A DNA stretch of 64,000 nt from Valencia hispanica (Eukaryota > Chordata > Actinopteri > Cyprinodontiformes > Valenciidae), in NCBI GenBank assembly GCA_963556495.2, contig OY747702.1:47975286-48039285 (forward strand), in the 5' to 3' direction. Position 1 is the first letter of the stretch. Each line of letters begins with the position of its first letter. The notes beneath the pieces are model-generated. The model ran no database searches, was not told the origin of the DNA, and was given only the letters and a program-made list of their open reading frames with translations. Below, piece after piece: positions 20,466 to 32,756 of this stretch. The translations under genes and the position numbers were made by a program.

Positions 20466-22390
20466 AACACTATTCAATTAAATTAAATTTAGTTTATTTA
20501 TATAGCACCAATTCACAACATATCGAGTCATCGACTTGCAGCATTCACTCCTCCTGGATGAACATGTAGCAACAGTAGACAGTCACCTGTGTCCTGTCAT
20601 TAACTTCACAGCAATTCCTCATACTGAGCAAGCAGTGGAGAAGAAAAACTACTCTTTAACAAGAAGAAACCTCCAACAGAACCTGGCTAAGTACGAGCAA
20701 TCTGCCCTGACTGACTGGGGGTTTGAGAATACAGAGCAGAGAAACAGAATGAACAAAATAACTGATATAATAGTATTTTCTATGTTAAAGAAAGTAAAAA
20801 GTTGATAACAGGACATGGGGGATGTTCAGTTACTGGGAGCATCATCCCAGTCGATGCCCCCTCCAACAAGGCATCACAGCTGAGCAGGACACAAGATCCA
20901 GTGTAGCTTCTATGGAGAGAAAAACACTGAAAGAAAACAAAGTTAACAGTTGAAATAACAGCATATAATACAATTGGAGCATAGATGAAGAGAAAAGTAG
21001 CAGAGTGAAAAAGAGTGGTCAGTCTCTCCTTCAACAATCTAAGCCTGTAGCAGCATAACTACAGAGACAGCTCAGGATGACCTTAGCCACTCTAACTATA
21101 AGCTTTATCAAAAAGGAAAGTTTTAAGCCTTAAAAGTAGACAGGGTGTCTGCCTCACGGACTAAAACTAGGAGCTGGTTCCACAGGAGAGGAGCCTGATA
21201 ACTAAAAGATCTGCCTCCCATTCTACTTTTAGAAATCCCAGGAACTACAAGTAAACCTGCAGTCTGAGAGCGAAGGGCTCTGTTAGGAACATATGGAACA
21301 ATCAAATCTGATGTATGATGGAGCTGATTATTAAGGGCTTTATGTATAAGAAGGAGAATCTTAAATTATATTCTGGTTTTAACAGGGAGCCAATGAAGCG
21401 AGGCTAAAACAGGAGAAATGTGATCTCTCTTTTTAATATTCATCAGAACTCTTGATGCAAAAGTTTGGATCAATTGAAGGGTTTTAATTACATTTTGCGG
21501 ACTTCCTGATAGTAAATAATTACAGTGGTCCAGCCTTGAGGTAACAAATGCATGGGCTAATTTTACAGCATCACTCCTGGACATGATGTTTATCATTTTA
21601 GCAATATTTCGGAGGTGAAAGAGGGAAATCCTAGAAACCTGTTTAATATGGGATTTAAATGTCATGGCTTGGTCAAAAATAACACCGAGGTTCTTTACGT
21701 TATTACTGGAGGGCAATTTATTACCATCCAGATGAAGTGATTGATTAAGCAGCTTCATTTTCAGAGCTTCTGGTCCAAAGACGACAATGTCTATCTTGTC
21801 AGAATTTAAAAGCAGAAAGTTCAAAATTATCCAGGTTTTTGTGTCTTCCAGGCATGCCTGTAATCTAACTAATTGATTGGATTAATCCGGATTTATGGAT
21901 AAGTAAAGTTGTGTGTCATTGGCATAACTGTGGAAATTTATCCCATGCTGTATAATGATTTTACCAATTGGAAGCATATATATAGTAAAACAAATTGGTG
22001 CAAGCACAGAACCATGTGGTACTCCACAAGTAACCCTTGAGTGTGAAGAAGATTTATCATTTACATGAACAAACTGGAAACTGTCTGACAAATATGATTT
22101 AAAGCAGTCTAGTGCTGTTCCTTTGATCCCTGCCAACATGTTCAAGCCTTTCTGAGAGAATATTATGATCGACTGTGTCAAAAGCAGAACTGAGATCTAA
22201 CAAGACCAAAACAGTAACAAGTCCATTATTTGAGGCCATGAAAATACCATTAGTAACCTTCACCAGTGCTGTTTCAGTGCTATGATGAGCTCTAAAACCT
22301 AAGTGAAAATGTTCAAACAGGCTCCTCCCAGCTTCTGGAAAAGACAGGCGAGTACAAACACATGCATGTTCCCCCTGTTCTGTCATGCTG
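20466..22390 (-). mobile_element. L2-type LINE, 5'-truncated, minus strand
   Basis: This copy runs from RT domain to 3' tail on the minus strand. The 3' terminus, read on the minus strand, is GTGCTATATAAATAAAC followed by an AATTTAATTTAATT tail. Sequence between the stop and the tail is the usual long 3' UTR of this family (also present at 28725-29565). The endonuclease and 5' UTR are missing. Confidence 0.85.
21123..22386 (-). pseudogene. LINE reverse transcriptase, broken into several frames
   Basis: The frames in order are: [17 protein letters not shown] and [16 protein letters not shown] (RT motif with first catalytic Asp); GVPHGSVLAPICFTIYM and HSYANDTQLYL (the normal YADD box is YAND, so one catalytic Asp is lost); VVFGPEALKMK, NLGVIFDQAMTFKSH and LAHAFVTSRLDHCNYLLSG; HISPVLASLHWLPVKTRI; then VPYVPNRALRSQTAGLL and MGGRSFSYQAPLLWNQL. 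The reading frame changes at least three times. RT activity is excluded by both the frameshifts and the YAND change. Confidence 0.85.
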
Positions 22391-24900
22391 ACACGCTAAA
22401 AAGATAGACACAAAACCACATGGGTAACCAAGCTCATGTAACTGTGAAGGGGATCTGTGCAAAGTAAATGCTGAACATCACTGAAGAGAGATGTGCTAGT
22501 TTAAATAGAAATAGTGTGTTTTTTAACCTGAAAAGTTTGCATTGAAGTTTTGTGAGGAGCCATTTTTTTCAGGACGCATCCCACAGACCTGCCAGTGACA
22601 CACTTTAGGACAACCCTGACTAACGACTGACTGTAAACCATGACTATGGTCACCAAATGGATCCTGTTTTGGATCTTCAGTGCATGACTCATTACACCTA
22701 ACCCAACACTTAATAGCTTGAAGGTTTCATTGTCGTTGGTTCTCTTTTTTTTTGTGCTGCTGGGAACAGACGAGCAGCCTCCAGGAAGAATGTGTACTGT
22801 ACACCCCAGAGCTAAGGGAGGCAGCTTTGCTCAGGATGAGGAGGCAACGGGGGAGGTGAGAGAAGATTTTTAGGGTGCCTCGAGTTTTGGGGGCTGTGTG
22901 GGTGTATTTAGCCCCCAGCAGATTGCCCCCTCTCTCCTTCCAACACCGCCCCCCACCCCTTCTCCTCCTTTTCCCCCTCCTCCTCCCCTCTCCTCCCCCT
23001 CGCTTTGTGTGGCTTGAGCCCACTCCTCCCCCTTTTGTCACCCGGGCATTCCGCTTTGGTTAGCACACACAATGGGCGCTCAGTGCTCACCCTCCTGACA
23101 CTGCATTCTGCCTGTGCACTAGGGAGTGGGCACGGGAGGGAGAGGAAAAGGGGTCCAGGGGGGAAGGTTAAAGGATGACAGCAACTCACCCCATGTGACC
23201 AAAATGCCATCAAGTACCAACCACCACCCCCCACTCTTCGCCTCTTTCAAAGACCGTCGTCCAACTTCACCCATCCGTACAGATGGGCAGTAAAAGTAGA
23301 GCCAGTGCGCCTGTTGGCACAGTGAAAAACAAAAACCTCGACCTCACCAGCCAAACAAATGAACAGGTGTCTCTTATGGCTGACTGGCAATGCAGAGCCC
23401 TGCCTTTATTGGCTCGCTTTTCTGCCCACACAGCTACATGTGTGTTCCCTTCTTTTCGCCGCTGCTGGGCACACATCCTAAGTGGAATTTTAAGACCTGG
23501 CATCAGATCATTTTTGTCTGAGAAATAATCCCCCAACATCGTCAACGGTAAGAGTGGATCTGGCATACTTACAGAGCCAAGCATTGCTGCTTTGTTTATC
23601 AGAGATTAGGTACTCTTCTTGGCCTCCAGCAGTTTGCCCTGCCTATAAAATGACTCCTTTTATTTTTACATGTAATGGAATAAAGTATTTTGCAAACACA
23701 TGCATTTACAAAACTGATGAAGGGAAGCCTCTACATATCTGAAGTGACTGAAACAGATATGCACAAAGCACATAAGCAATAGGTGTCAAATGAGACTAAA
23801 GCTGCAAAGCTTGTATGACTTTGCACAGACTTAAAGTTTAATTTCAGTATAAGGAAGGAACTAGTTGTGTGTGTGCGTGTGTGTGTGGCAGCAGCTTAGA
23901 GGCAGGTGGGGGGTTAGTTTGGGTTTCAAAGACCTTGCTTGTTTGCCCATATTTCACACCACGGTGACATCTTAAAGCCTAGACAGGCCTGGTTGCTTTC
24001 GCCCTCTCTTTCACTTTCTGAGAAATAAAAGGGGGGAATTGGGATGTGAGGGAGGGGGCACTGAAATATATGCAAATGGTTCCCCAGAGGGGATACGAAT
24101 TTTATGGGTATAGAATGTAGTTCAGCCAACCTGAATAATCAAATGTGGGAACAAAAAACACAAGCCCCCATCATCCCACCATCACAGTTCAATATACCTC
24201 GAGATTAAACACATACCACCTCCCTGCAACTTTAAGGCCTCATCTCCGTGCCCTCCTGCCAGGCCTACACATAAGAAGAGCACAGCGCATCCATACTCTT
24301 ATTAGGATCTCCTCACGGGGCAAGGCTCAGGGAGAAAAATTACGGGGGGGGGGTGGGGGTAAGGACGAGGAGGAAGAAGAAGAGGAGGAGGGGATTGAGG
24401 AAAAGAGAAGAGGGGCTAGTGTACCTGATCAGGCAGAACTGCCGGCTTCTGATTACAACACCATTTTCTCAGCGGGCTTCTCAGCCTCATCCTGCTACTG
24501 TGAATATGGAGCGCAGGGCCAGCCAATCCCCACAGCGCTCGCTCTCGTCTAATGGCAGAATTAAGACCGTTTAGAGTGATTTCCTCTGCCTTCATGGCCG
24601 CTCCCTGAAAGAGCTGAATCTTTTTTCTTTTAGCGCCGATTTACAATATGGGGGGTCTGGCATGCAACTGGTGAGAGAAAAGTTCTACATGACTGAACAT
24701 AACATTACAACAGGTGGGGAAATGAACAGAGACTGTGCAGCACATTTTAACTGCATATGCACGTCCGTAAAAAAATCCAATTATTTATGTTTATTTCATT
24801 TTTTATTTTGCTTAGCTTTCTAGCAGACTTAGCAGATTTTATAACTTGCAAAATTGTTCATTACACTTGAACTTTTGAAGTTTCAAGTCTTTTAAAACAT
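22391..24900. promoter_or_regulatory. Non-repetitive non-coding DNA, candidate conserved elements
   Basis: Apart from CT-rich (22920-23010), GT-rich (23868-23890) and purine-rich (24340-24420) tracts, this stretch has no recognisable transposon and a composition unlike the AT-rich filler. The sub-blocks 23280-23560, 23930-24120 (with a perfect POU octamer ATGCAAAT at 24070-24077) and 24430-24680 look like candidate conserved non-coding elements. Conservation cannot be measured from one sequence, and a role for sox3 is only inferred from location. Confidence 0.3.
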
Positions 24901-25641
24901 TTAAAGGTCTCATTCACTCGTTTTTTTCAATAAATGTGCTGTGGTCTCCAGTATGAATGAATGCCATGTGAGCTGTTTTATGTGGAATAAATGCTCTTTT
25001 GCTCCTGTTTCAGGAGGTTGCAGTTTGTCATAAGAGTGGGTGGGGGGACACATCAGGATAACGAGTCTAACTCATTATTATTCACCATATGCAAACGTCT
25101 CGCCTGTGATTGGCTAACAGCAATCCAAATCTTAAGCTGTCTTTAAACAAATAATTAACTTAACTTACTTTGCTGGCGGTGTTTCAAGACAAATTCCAAC
25201 AGTTTCTTCCTCAGCTTCTCTTTCTTGGGTAAAAAAATGCAAATCTGATGTGCTATGTCCGCAAATAAACCAAGGCCAACTCTGTTCTGCCATGCTGTGG
25301 AGTTGCTAACAGTTAGCTTCGTCGCTAACAGTTAGCTTCGGTATCTAGCTTCTACTAACAGAAACGTGCTCTACTCTCTACAAGCTGCAAAATCAGCCTT
25401 CCCATGGGCGGTCGCAAACCAAGATAGGCAAGACCATGAATACTAATTTTCTATCAGACGTAGAAGGGACTGGCTTTTTCTGACTCGCTTGTTTTGCGGC
25501 CTGTTTTCTTTCTGTGGCTAATGCAGACAATGGGGGTTGGAAAAAATGTTGACGTGCAGCATACATATGCAGCTCAGAGTGACTGATCGTATTTTACAAA
25601 GAACAAGAATTACACGGTTTCTCAGTGAACAAGACCTTTAA
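24901..25641. mobile_element. TTAA-flanked MITE, complete copy of element A
   Basis: A 741-bp unit from TTAAAGGTCTCATTCACTCG to CAGTGAACAAGACCTTTAA, with imperfect inverted termini and TTAA at each end. It is the uninterrupted, opposite-orientation relative of 10028-13738 and contains the paired GCTAACAGTTAGCTTCG repeats near 25308-25340. It directly abuts a Tc1 remnant on the right. Confidence 0.85.
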
Positions 25642-26120
25642 CAGATTTTCTTCTAAGATTGCCTTGCGTTTAGCTCCTTCCATCTTTTTATCAACTCTGA
25701 CCATGATGCTCCCACCACCATGTTTCACAGTGGGTATGGTCTGTTCAGAGTTACGCTACACAGCCTTTTGCTTGTAGGCCAAAATGTACTTTCTTCTACA
25801 TGTTTGCTGTGTGCCTATTTGACTCATGGTGAACTGACAAACAAAAAACCTTCTTCTGGCTTTTCAAAGAATTACAACTTCCCTCTAACCAATGTACCAT
25901 GAAGGTCAGATTTGAGAAGTGCAAGATTAAAAGTTCTTTAGTCAACAGATTCTTCCAACTGGCATGTGGATCTCTGCAGATTATCCAGAGCTGCCAGTTA
26001 CCTGTGGTTTACATTTGTGCCATACTGTTTTCATGTTTGGATGACGAACTGAACTGAACTCTTTGAGATCTTTAAAGTTTTTTTCAATCTCTTCTTTCAC
26101 TTCATGATTTTGAACTTTAT
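25642..26120 (-). pseudogene. Decayed Tc1-like transposase remnant
   Basis: The plus strand shows degenerate reverse-complement Tc1 blocks in order: TTCTAAGATTGCCTTGCGTT, GATGCTCCCACCACCATGTT, TTTGCTTGTAGGCCAAAATG, CAGAGCTGCCAGTTACCTG and CACTTCATGATTTTGAAC. Frames are broken throughout. The left side is cut off by the TTAA MITE, which probably inserted into it. Confidence 0.7.
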
Positions 26121-28720
26121 ATTGTTAAAATAAATATTTGGTCTTTAGCAGTTTCAGTTTTGGTTGGCGATGGGTGTAAGTCATCCAAGGCAACAAGGAG
26201 AAACTGAAACCAAACCTAATTGGGAACATTACACAATACCTTTTAACAGTGGAAGAACCAGTCTATGAAAGTACCATAGAGGTTACATAAAAATAATGGT
26301 TTAAAATTAGACACTTGTTTTATTTTGAGTCCCATTCTTACATTTATATTCTCTCTCCATCTCCAACAAAACCAATTCTGAATTATTTCTTGGACTTAAG
26401 AAAACGGAAAAAAAATGTTTCAACAAATTTGCTAAAGTTACATTTAATGAATTCTAACTGAAAATGTCAACATTTTGTAGTCCCATAGCTGTCACAGAAT
26501 AGAAGCAATTTGTTCATTTTACATATATCAGGCCCCTTTGATAGTTTGGGATCATGAGCCATGATTGGACCAATACATTGTGACACGACCACAAACACAG
26601 TGTAAATATGGGCTCAAATCTGCTTAAATCTGCTCATACTATGTCAAACGGCATGGCACCCAATTAAACAGCAACAGTATGAACCTGTAGCTTTTGTTTC
26701 CCATGATGTCTAATAACACCCCCCCCATACACACACACGCACACACACACTCTACCTTCCAACCTCCAGTAGACAAATCCTTCAGCTTTATTGCCCAGAC
26801 TCAAGAGCTGCAGGTGCACAGGCCACAAAAGGAAATACAGGGGAGCAGTGGAGAAGGAGGGGTGGGATGGGAAAGAGAATGGTCAGTCGGAAGATAAGAG
26901 GGAAAGGAACAGAGCCCCCCCCCCGCCGCCCTGGTTTAACCTCTACAACCACCCATCCTTTCCTCTGACCCCCTCAGTGCCCACCAAACTCTATCTACCC
27001 TGCAACACCTCTGCTTTGCTCTGCCCAATTTTAGACGAGAGCAAACTGTGAGTGGTGCTGCCTGGCGCTGCCAGGCCTGCAGGAGAGTGTGTGGCTCAAG
27101 ACAGGAGAGGCAAGCTGGCCATGTGGCGGGAGCGGCACTTTTCTTCTGAAGCACCAGAGGAGCAGTAATGACTTAGCACTACAGCTGTGCCTACCGAGGC
27201 TTACCAAAACTTGCTCTAGAGTGGCCCCACAACCATTTCTGAACATGCTTGTCTCCTGGTTGCTTGTTCTGCCAAGAGGATAAGAGACCATAGGGGGTCA
27301 AAGTTTTTACAAACTCTGAAAATCTCACGAGAAATAAAGAAACTCCTGATATGTGATCAAACACCAGGAAAAATTGTGGTGGATCCCAGTGCTAATGAAT
27401 AGACATTCCTTTTTTTCTTTTGAATGAGCCGTCAGTTCTGTTTCCGAACCGGTTACTATGAAATGCCATAGAGATTCAGAGCAAAATACTTATTTGAGTG
27501 TGAAGTACTCTTACTTGTAGTAAGAGTTAAAATGATCAAATACACTTTTTCAAAGAGTGTAGATTTTTCTGATATACCAGAACTTAACATATTTTAAACA
27601 TCAAGATCTGGCCTTTGCCTTGAATATAATTTGCAAGGTGTTGTTTATAATGGAAAAAAAGTAAATTACTTATGATGCTGCTAATAAAGTACCAAAAGAT
27701 ATTTACAAATTATTTACATTTGTGAGTATATCTTTAAAAACACAAGTTTTGATAGTTTGCTAGTATCCAGAGTTTAGCTAACTGACTCATTTCCAAGCAG
27801 GAAAAACAGCAGGCATAATCTTCCCATTTGGGAAAAGGACATATGGCAATATCCAATGAATATGTTGTTCATCATTTGTCATTGATAACTAAAAACGGGA
27901 AAATATTGAGCAGGGTTGAAAATCTTTGTCCCAGAAAATTAACCCACATAGTGTGTATGTTTCTGCTGAAAGAAAGCCTCTGTTTGCTGGAAAACATGGC
28001 AGAATGAGTTTGGGTTGCAAAGTTTTATCCAAAGACATTAGTTTAGTGATATTACATTGGGCCATGAATTACGTATTTTTTTCCCTTTATGGGATTTGAG
28101 CACCTTGCATTCACTGGATCAAACCATGCACTTCTCTGTATACCAACATATTCTAGAGTAAAATGTCAGATGTCAGTCTGGGGCCATGCAAAAGTTGCAA
28201 TGCAGCAGCACTTTTTCAAAAAAAATTACTACAAGGAAGATCTTTCAGAATTTAATTGCTGTTGCAGCACATTAACAGATGTGTGTATTATAAAAACCCA
28301 GTAACTTTGAAACAAATTGAGCAACATTATTAGCATTATAGTGTCTATGATACCTATGTACTAGGTTTTCTTGGTTGGTTTGTTTTCATTGATGTGGTGT
28401 TACTACATCAATGCCAAGAACATTATTTTATTAAATCCAATATTTTTGCAAAGAAATGTTCTAAGTTTTACTTAAATTTCATGCGTCAGCTGAAAATATT
28501 TTATTTTTATCATTAAAATTGTAGCTTTACTTTACTTTGTCAAGACAGGTTAAGCTTATCTTATGAATCAGATAAACAATCAGATTTTTGCAACATCTGA
28601 ATGATGTTTTATAATGATTAGGTTGTGTCATCTATTCAGTAAAGTCCCTTAAACATAGTAGCTTTGAAAACTGAGCGGCCTCCTGTCAAAAGGCCAGTTT
28701 TTTGTTCCATAAGTAAGACC
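26121..28720. other. Unique non-coding DNA with a candidate conserved block
   Basis: No gene found. 26726-26752 is an AC-rich microsatellite. 26760-27300 is more balanced in composition and repeat-free (for example TGACTTAGCACTACAGCTGT at 27168), and could be conserved regulatory DNA. 27300-28720 is AT-rich and featureless. Confidence 0.35.
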
Positions 28721-28724
28721 ATGA

Positions 28725-29565
28725 TTTCTGATTAGTATTAAAAAGAGAGGTGAAATTTCTCCTATTTTAGCTTCTATTTGGCTCTATGTTAAATCAAGAA
28801 TAGAATTTAAGATCCTCCTTCTCACATATAAAGCCCTTTATAATAAAGCTCTACCATACATCCTAACAGAGCACTTCGCTCTCAGACAGCAGGTTTACTG
28901 GTGGTTCCTAGGATTTATAAAGTAGAATGGGAGGCAGATCTTTTAGTTATCAGGCTCCTCTCTTGTGGAACCAGCTCCCACTTTTAGTCCATGAGGCAGA
29001 CACTCTGTTTACTTTTAAGACAAGCCTTAAAACTTTTCGATAAAGCGTAGAGTTAAGAATAGCAGCTTACCCCGAGCTATCTCTGTAGTTAAAGTGATAA
29101 TGGAAGCTTGAAGACATACTGATCAGTTTACCTCACTCTGCTACATTCTCCTACTGATCTCCAATGTTGCATTACTTGTTGTTAGTTTATCTTGTTTCAT
29201 GTTGTTTTTTCTCTTCATAGAAGCTATATCTGGTGTGGTCTCTGTTTAGCTGTTACACCTTCCTGTAAAGGGCAATTGCCTGAGCTACTGCTGCCAACAA
29301 TTTAATGTTCTTTTTCTTCAGATGATAATCAATACACTGTCTGTGTCCTAGATGATCCACTAGAGCAACTATTACCATAAACATTTTATTTTTCTTTAAC
29401 ATAGAAAGTACTCCTAGATCTGTGTTTCTTTTATATGTATGGTCCAGGTTGTTAAACCCTCAGTTGGTTTGCCACTCACACTGAGCCAGGTTTTGGTTCT
29501 GCTGGAGGTTTCTTCCTGTTAAAGGGAGGTTTTCCTCTTTGCTGTCACTACAAATTATATATGGA
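28725..29565 (+). pseudogene. L2-type LINE 3' end, plus strand
   Basis: It begins inside the RT C-terminus (CTCACATATAAAGCCCTTTA, then GGGAGGCAGATCTTTTAGTT and GCTCCTCTCTTGTGGAACCA). These are the same blocks as encoded at 21123-21305. The long 3' UTR follows with GCTGGAGGTTTCTTCCTGTT. Frames contain stops. It is another 5'-truncated copy of the family at 20466-22390. Confidence 0.75.
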
Positions 29566-29627
29566 ATAAAAGATTCCCTATAGTCTCTTTTTTTACATAA
29601 AAAATGGACATTGTATGTGTACACACT

Positions 29628-30429
29628 AAGGCCTGGTTCACACTGCAGGATTTTAAAATTGTCACAAGAGTTTCAGACCACACACACATGGCGATAAAAA
29701 TATCACGGATATTCCTGTTATGGTGTGTGGCCACACGGCAATGATGAGACACCACACACAAACCGATTTTACTCACAAACATTTCAAACTCAGACAGGAA
29801 ATCTCACAAAACCTCATGTTATAAAATGTGACTAAAGTCAAAGGGGTAAATAAACATGGACGCTTAGGATGAGGCATTGGCATTGGCAGTAGTTTGTGGA
29901 CTAGGTTTAACAGAGACAAAAATTAAATCCTGCCATTGGATAAAAGAATGGACACATCAGGGGCTCTACTTGCTATATACAAAGATATGGAGGTGAATTA
30001 CGTTTTTTGTTTTCTTCTCTGGAAAACGTCGTTACATACCTTGCTCTGACTGATCTCTGTTTCTATGCATTTGTGGACTGTGGTCAAGTGAGCCAACACT
30101 TAAAAATAATATAATAGATGCTTCCAAGGTGTATTGCTGCCTGTCACCTCGCTTTCTGATTGGCTACAGGTCACATTCAATAGGCGGCATCCTCGTTTGT
30201 CCTCGCAATACTCATACACACTGCGATATTGGGCCAAGACAATTCAACATGTTAAATATCCTCAATTTGCGATTGGATCGGTCCTGATGTCCTTCCGAGC
30301 AGACCAGAGCGCTCTGCCAGGAATATCTGTTAGGATTATTTTAAGAGCCATCCCGAAAATGGGGGCATGTCGGAAGGGGACAATTCGGGCAAAATTGGCC
30401 CACAAATCCTGCCGTGTGAACCAGGCCTT
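29628..30429. mobile_element. MITE with AAGGCCTGGTTCACAC termini
   Basis: An 802-bp unit whose ends are inverted: AAGGCCTGGTTCACACTGCA at the left, and CCTGCCGTGTGAACCAGGCC followed by TT at the right. No matching target duplication was evident. TIRs beginning GGCCTG…TTCACAC are common in fish hAT/Harbinger MITEs. The superfamily is left open. It has no transposase. Confidence 0.7.
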
Positions 30430-30849
30430 CAGAGATATGTTACATTCATCAGATTAAGCTTGCATTGATATGTATGCAAAGCAAAACAAAAGAAAGAAAG
30501 AAGCAACATCAGGTCAATGTAGGGTTCAGTATCATACCCAGGAACAGTTTGACATTAAGAGTCAGGAAGATGGAATTTGAAAGAGCAATTTTCATTCCTG
30601 AACAATCAAAGTTACCCTGACAATTTAAGTAAATAATTATGTTTGTAGTACAACGTTTTTACATCATGGACTGTTAAACAGGTAGGGCCAGTTGGTTCCA
30701 CCCAATTTTAAACATCCCATGTAATGCAAAACAGTAAGAAATACCATTACAAGATAAAAAAGGAGTACAAAGGTCTGTATCATATCATAAAATGCCATAA
30801 TGCCCCCATACAGTCAATCAAAATCAACAAACTTTCTTGTTTCTGTATT
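30430..30849. other. Non-coding spacer
   Basis: AT-rich, with nothing recognised. Confidence 0.4.
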
Positions 30850-31350
30850 TCTCCTTGTTCTTAGATGTTTTTTACCCTTTGCTCCTTTGTCCTCCTTCCT
30901 ATTAGTATTTCTCTTTAGATAGTGTCCTTATTTATTTCTTCCTTCTGTTCTCCACTGTTTCCTTTAGATTCCTCCCTAGACCTATTATCCTTTCTAGTTT
31001 CTTTAGAGTCTTCTTTCCCCCAGCCATTTTACCTCCTGTCCCAGTTGATTACTTCCACCTGCTCTCTCCCTCTCACCTGCATCTGCTCTCACTAATTGGG
31101 CATTGGTCTTCTCAGTCACTTCCTCATTTCCTCCCCAGTATATATTCACCTCTCCTTCAGTCACTACTCACTGGTTTGTTGTCATTCCTCCCTTCCTGGT
31201 TCCTGCCTTCCCTGTCCATCCGCGTTCCTTGGTCTCCATGTTCCCTGGTTACCTCATTATTATTTGTAAGTTTGCATTTTATTATTTAATTAAATCTGAG
31301 TTCATTTAAGTTCTGCATTTGGGTCCTCTTTAAACCGCAACCTGACAGAA
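30850..31350 (+). promoter_or_regulatory. LTR-like leader of the proline-rich element
   Basis: A T/C-rich stretch contains TATATATT at 31139-31146, then about 150 bp downstream an ATTAAA polyadenylation-type hexamer (31289-31294), and ends CGCAACCTGACA at about 31349. TATA, then poly(A) signal, then a CA end immediately upstream of an ORF is the U3-R-U5 order of an LTR. No TG start with a matching 3' copy was found, so this is an inference from layout only. Confidence 0.35.
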
Positions 31351-31363
31351 CGAACCAGCCAAC

Positions 31364-32008
31364 ATGGACCCAGCAGAATGTGCACACTCTGAAGAAGAGT
31401 GGCAAGAACTCATTGACTGGAGCGTTAGCCAAGGCTTGTATTCCAACTCGCCCTATGTCGGTTCCCGGTTAGCCTATTGTCCTCCCGTTGTTGGTCCTCT
31501 CGGGGTTGGGACGAGCTGTTCCTCCACTCCCCGTTCCTCAGGCCGCCGCCGCCGTCGTCGATGTCCAAGAGCCACTCCCATCCTACTCCAGGAGGCCTCG
31601 AGGGGCAACTTCCTGGTTCCCCAGGTGCCGGTCCTGCACCACGGCCTCCAGACCACCCAAGCTCCGGTCCCGGTTCCCCAGAGCTGCGAGCTGCCGGTCG
31701 CAGACGCATACCGACTTCACCCACGCTTCCGGGGTCTGCTCCCTGTTCCCAGCCGGGGCGAACCACTTCCTTACCGGGCATCTCAAAACGGCGAACCGCC
31801 GGTCGCGGATGCTGCTCGACAGCACCCGCGCTTCCGGGGTCCGCTCCCTGCACAAAGCCTGCGCAACCAGTCTCCGGTCCCATCTCCCAGCCAGCCTCAG
31901 GCCCCGCCTTCCGCTCCTCCTCCAGACTCTCCACCTTTGTTAAAAACAATCACCGAGGAGGAGTTTACCTTATTTTTTTTCAACAATTCCAGAATGACTC
32001 TGGAATGA
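31364..32008 (+). CDS. Proline-rich ORF of an unclassified retroelement-like unit
   Basis: An open frame of 214 residues starts at ATG within AACATGGACC, 14 bases after the LTR-like leader. It opens MDPAECAHSEEEWQELIDWS (an acidic/helical start), then an Arg cluster (SSGRRRRRRCPRAT, about residues 57-70), and continues as Pro/Arg-rich sequence with an internal duplication (LPVADAYRLHPRFRGLLPVP near 109 and PPVADAARQHPRFRGPLPA near 145). It ends with PPLLKTITEEEFTLFFFNN. Downstream, a shifted frame continues FQNDSGMMEALFEAYGAS into the 42-bp repeats, so a frameshift probably split a longer protein. There is no protease, reverse transcriptase or nucleocapsid knuckle. I recall similar Pro-rich predicted proteins in teleosts but cannot name the family. 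Confidence 0.45.
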   Translation: MDPAECAHSEEEWQELIDWSVSQGLYSNSPYVGSRLAYCPPVVGPLGVGTSCSSTPRSSGRRRRRRCPRATPILLQEASRGNFLVPQVPVLHHGLQTTQAPVPVPQSCELPVADAYRLHPRFRGLLPVPSRGEPLPYRASQNGEPPVADAARQHPRFRGPLPAQSLRNQSPVPSPSQPQAPPSAPPPDSPPLLKTITEEEFTLFFFNNSRMTLE

Positions 32009-32086
32009 TGGAAGCCCTGTTTGAGGCATACGGTGCCTCCATTTGGAGGAGACGCTGCACGGTCCTGGTTCCTACTCCTGTTCCCA

Positions 32087-32560
32087 CAGGGGGTGTTCCG
32101 GAAGACACGCCTCTGTCTCCTGACTCCGCAGGGGGTGTTCCAGAAGACACGCCTCTGTCTCCTGACTCCGCAGGGGGTGTTCCAGAAGACACGCCTCTGT
32201 CTCCTGACTCCGCAGGGGGTGTTCCAGAAGAACACGCCTCTGGTTCCTGACTCCACAGGGGGTGTCCAAAAGAACACGCCTCTGGTTCCTGACTCCACAG
32301 GGGGTGTTCCGGGGAACGCGCCTCTGGTTCCTGACTCCGCAGAGGGTGTTCCGGAGAACACGCCTCTGGTTCCTGACTCCGCAGAGGGTGTTCCGGGGAA
32401 CACGCCTCTGGTTCCTGACTCCGCAGAGGGTGTTCCGGGGAACACTCCTGTGGTACCTGACTCCGCAGAGGGTGTTCCGGAGAACACGCCTCTGGTTCCT
32501 GACTCCGCAGAGGGTGTTCCAGAGGACACGCCTCTAGCTCCTGACTCTGCCAACGGTCTC
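32087..32560 (+). repeat. 42-bp minisatellite (14-residue repeat)
   Basis: About eleven tandem copies of a 42-bp unit with core GTGTTCCGGAGAACACGCCT then CTGGTTCCTGACTCCGCAGA. Translated in one frame each unit is GVPENTPLVPDSAE. The whole-codon length keeps frame, but an extra base near 32228 shifts reading between the first three units and the rest. Confidence 0.95.
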
Positions 32561-32584
32561 CAGAGGGACATAACCTCAGGGTCA

Positions 32585-32670
32585 GCGCCACGTCGTGGGT
32601 CTTCTACGCCCCGTCGTGGGTCTTCTACGCCCCGTCGTGGGTCTTCTACGCCACGTCGTCGGCCTTCTAC
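32585..32670 (+). repeat. 21-bp minisatellite
   Basis: Four copies of CGTCGTGGGTCTTCTACGCC plus one base, encoding GSSTPRR in one frame. It is followed by two copies of a TCCTCTCGAGGG unit (32676-32712). Confidence 0.9.
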
Positions 32671-32756
32671 TCCATCCTCTCGAGGGTCCTCCACTCCGTC
32701 CTCTCGAGGGTTCCCAGTGTCCTACCAAGGTCCCCTTAGTCGACGCTGGTTCCCAA

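Noticed and set aside
22727..23234. Overlapping Gly/Arg-rich and Pro-rich frames
   Set aside because: They derive from a CT-rich low-complexity tract and show no domain or splice structure.
30134..30457. 107-residue plus-strand frame at the right end of the MITE
   Set aside because: It spans the MITE terminus and has no recognisable domain.
31897..32694. Minus-strand frame of repeated EDPRRGV and GTPSAESGT units
   Set aside because: It arises because the 42-bp and 21-bp arrays contain no stop codons on either strand. It has no start context or domain and is antisense to the leader-ORF direction.
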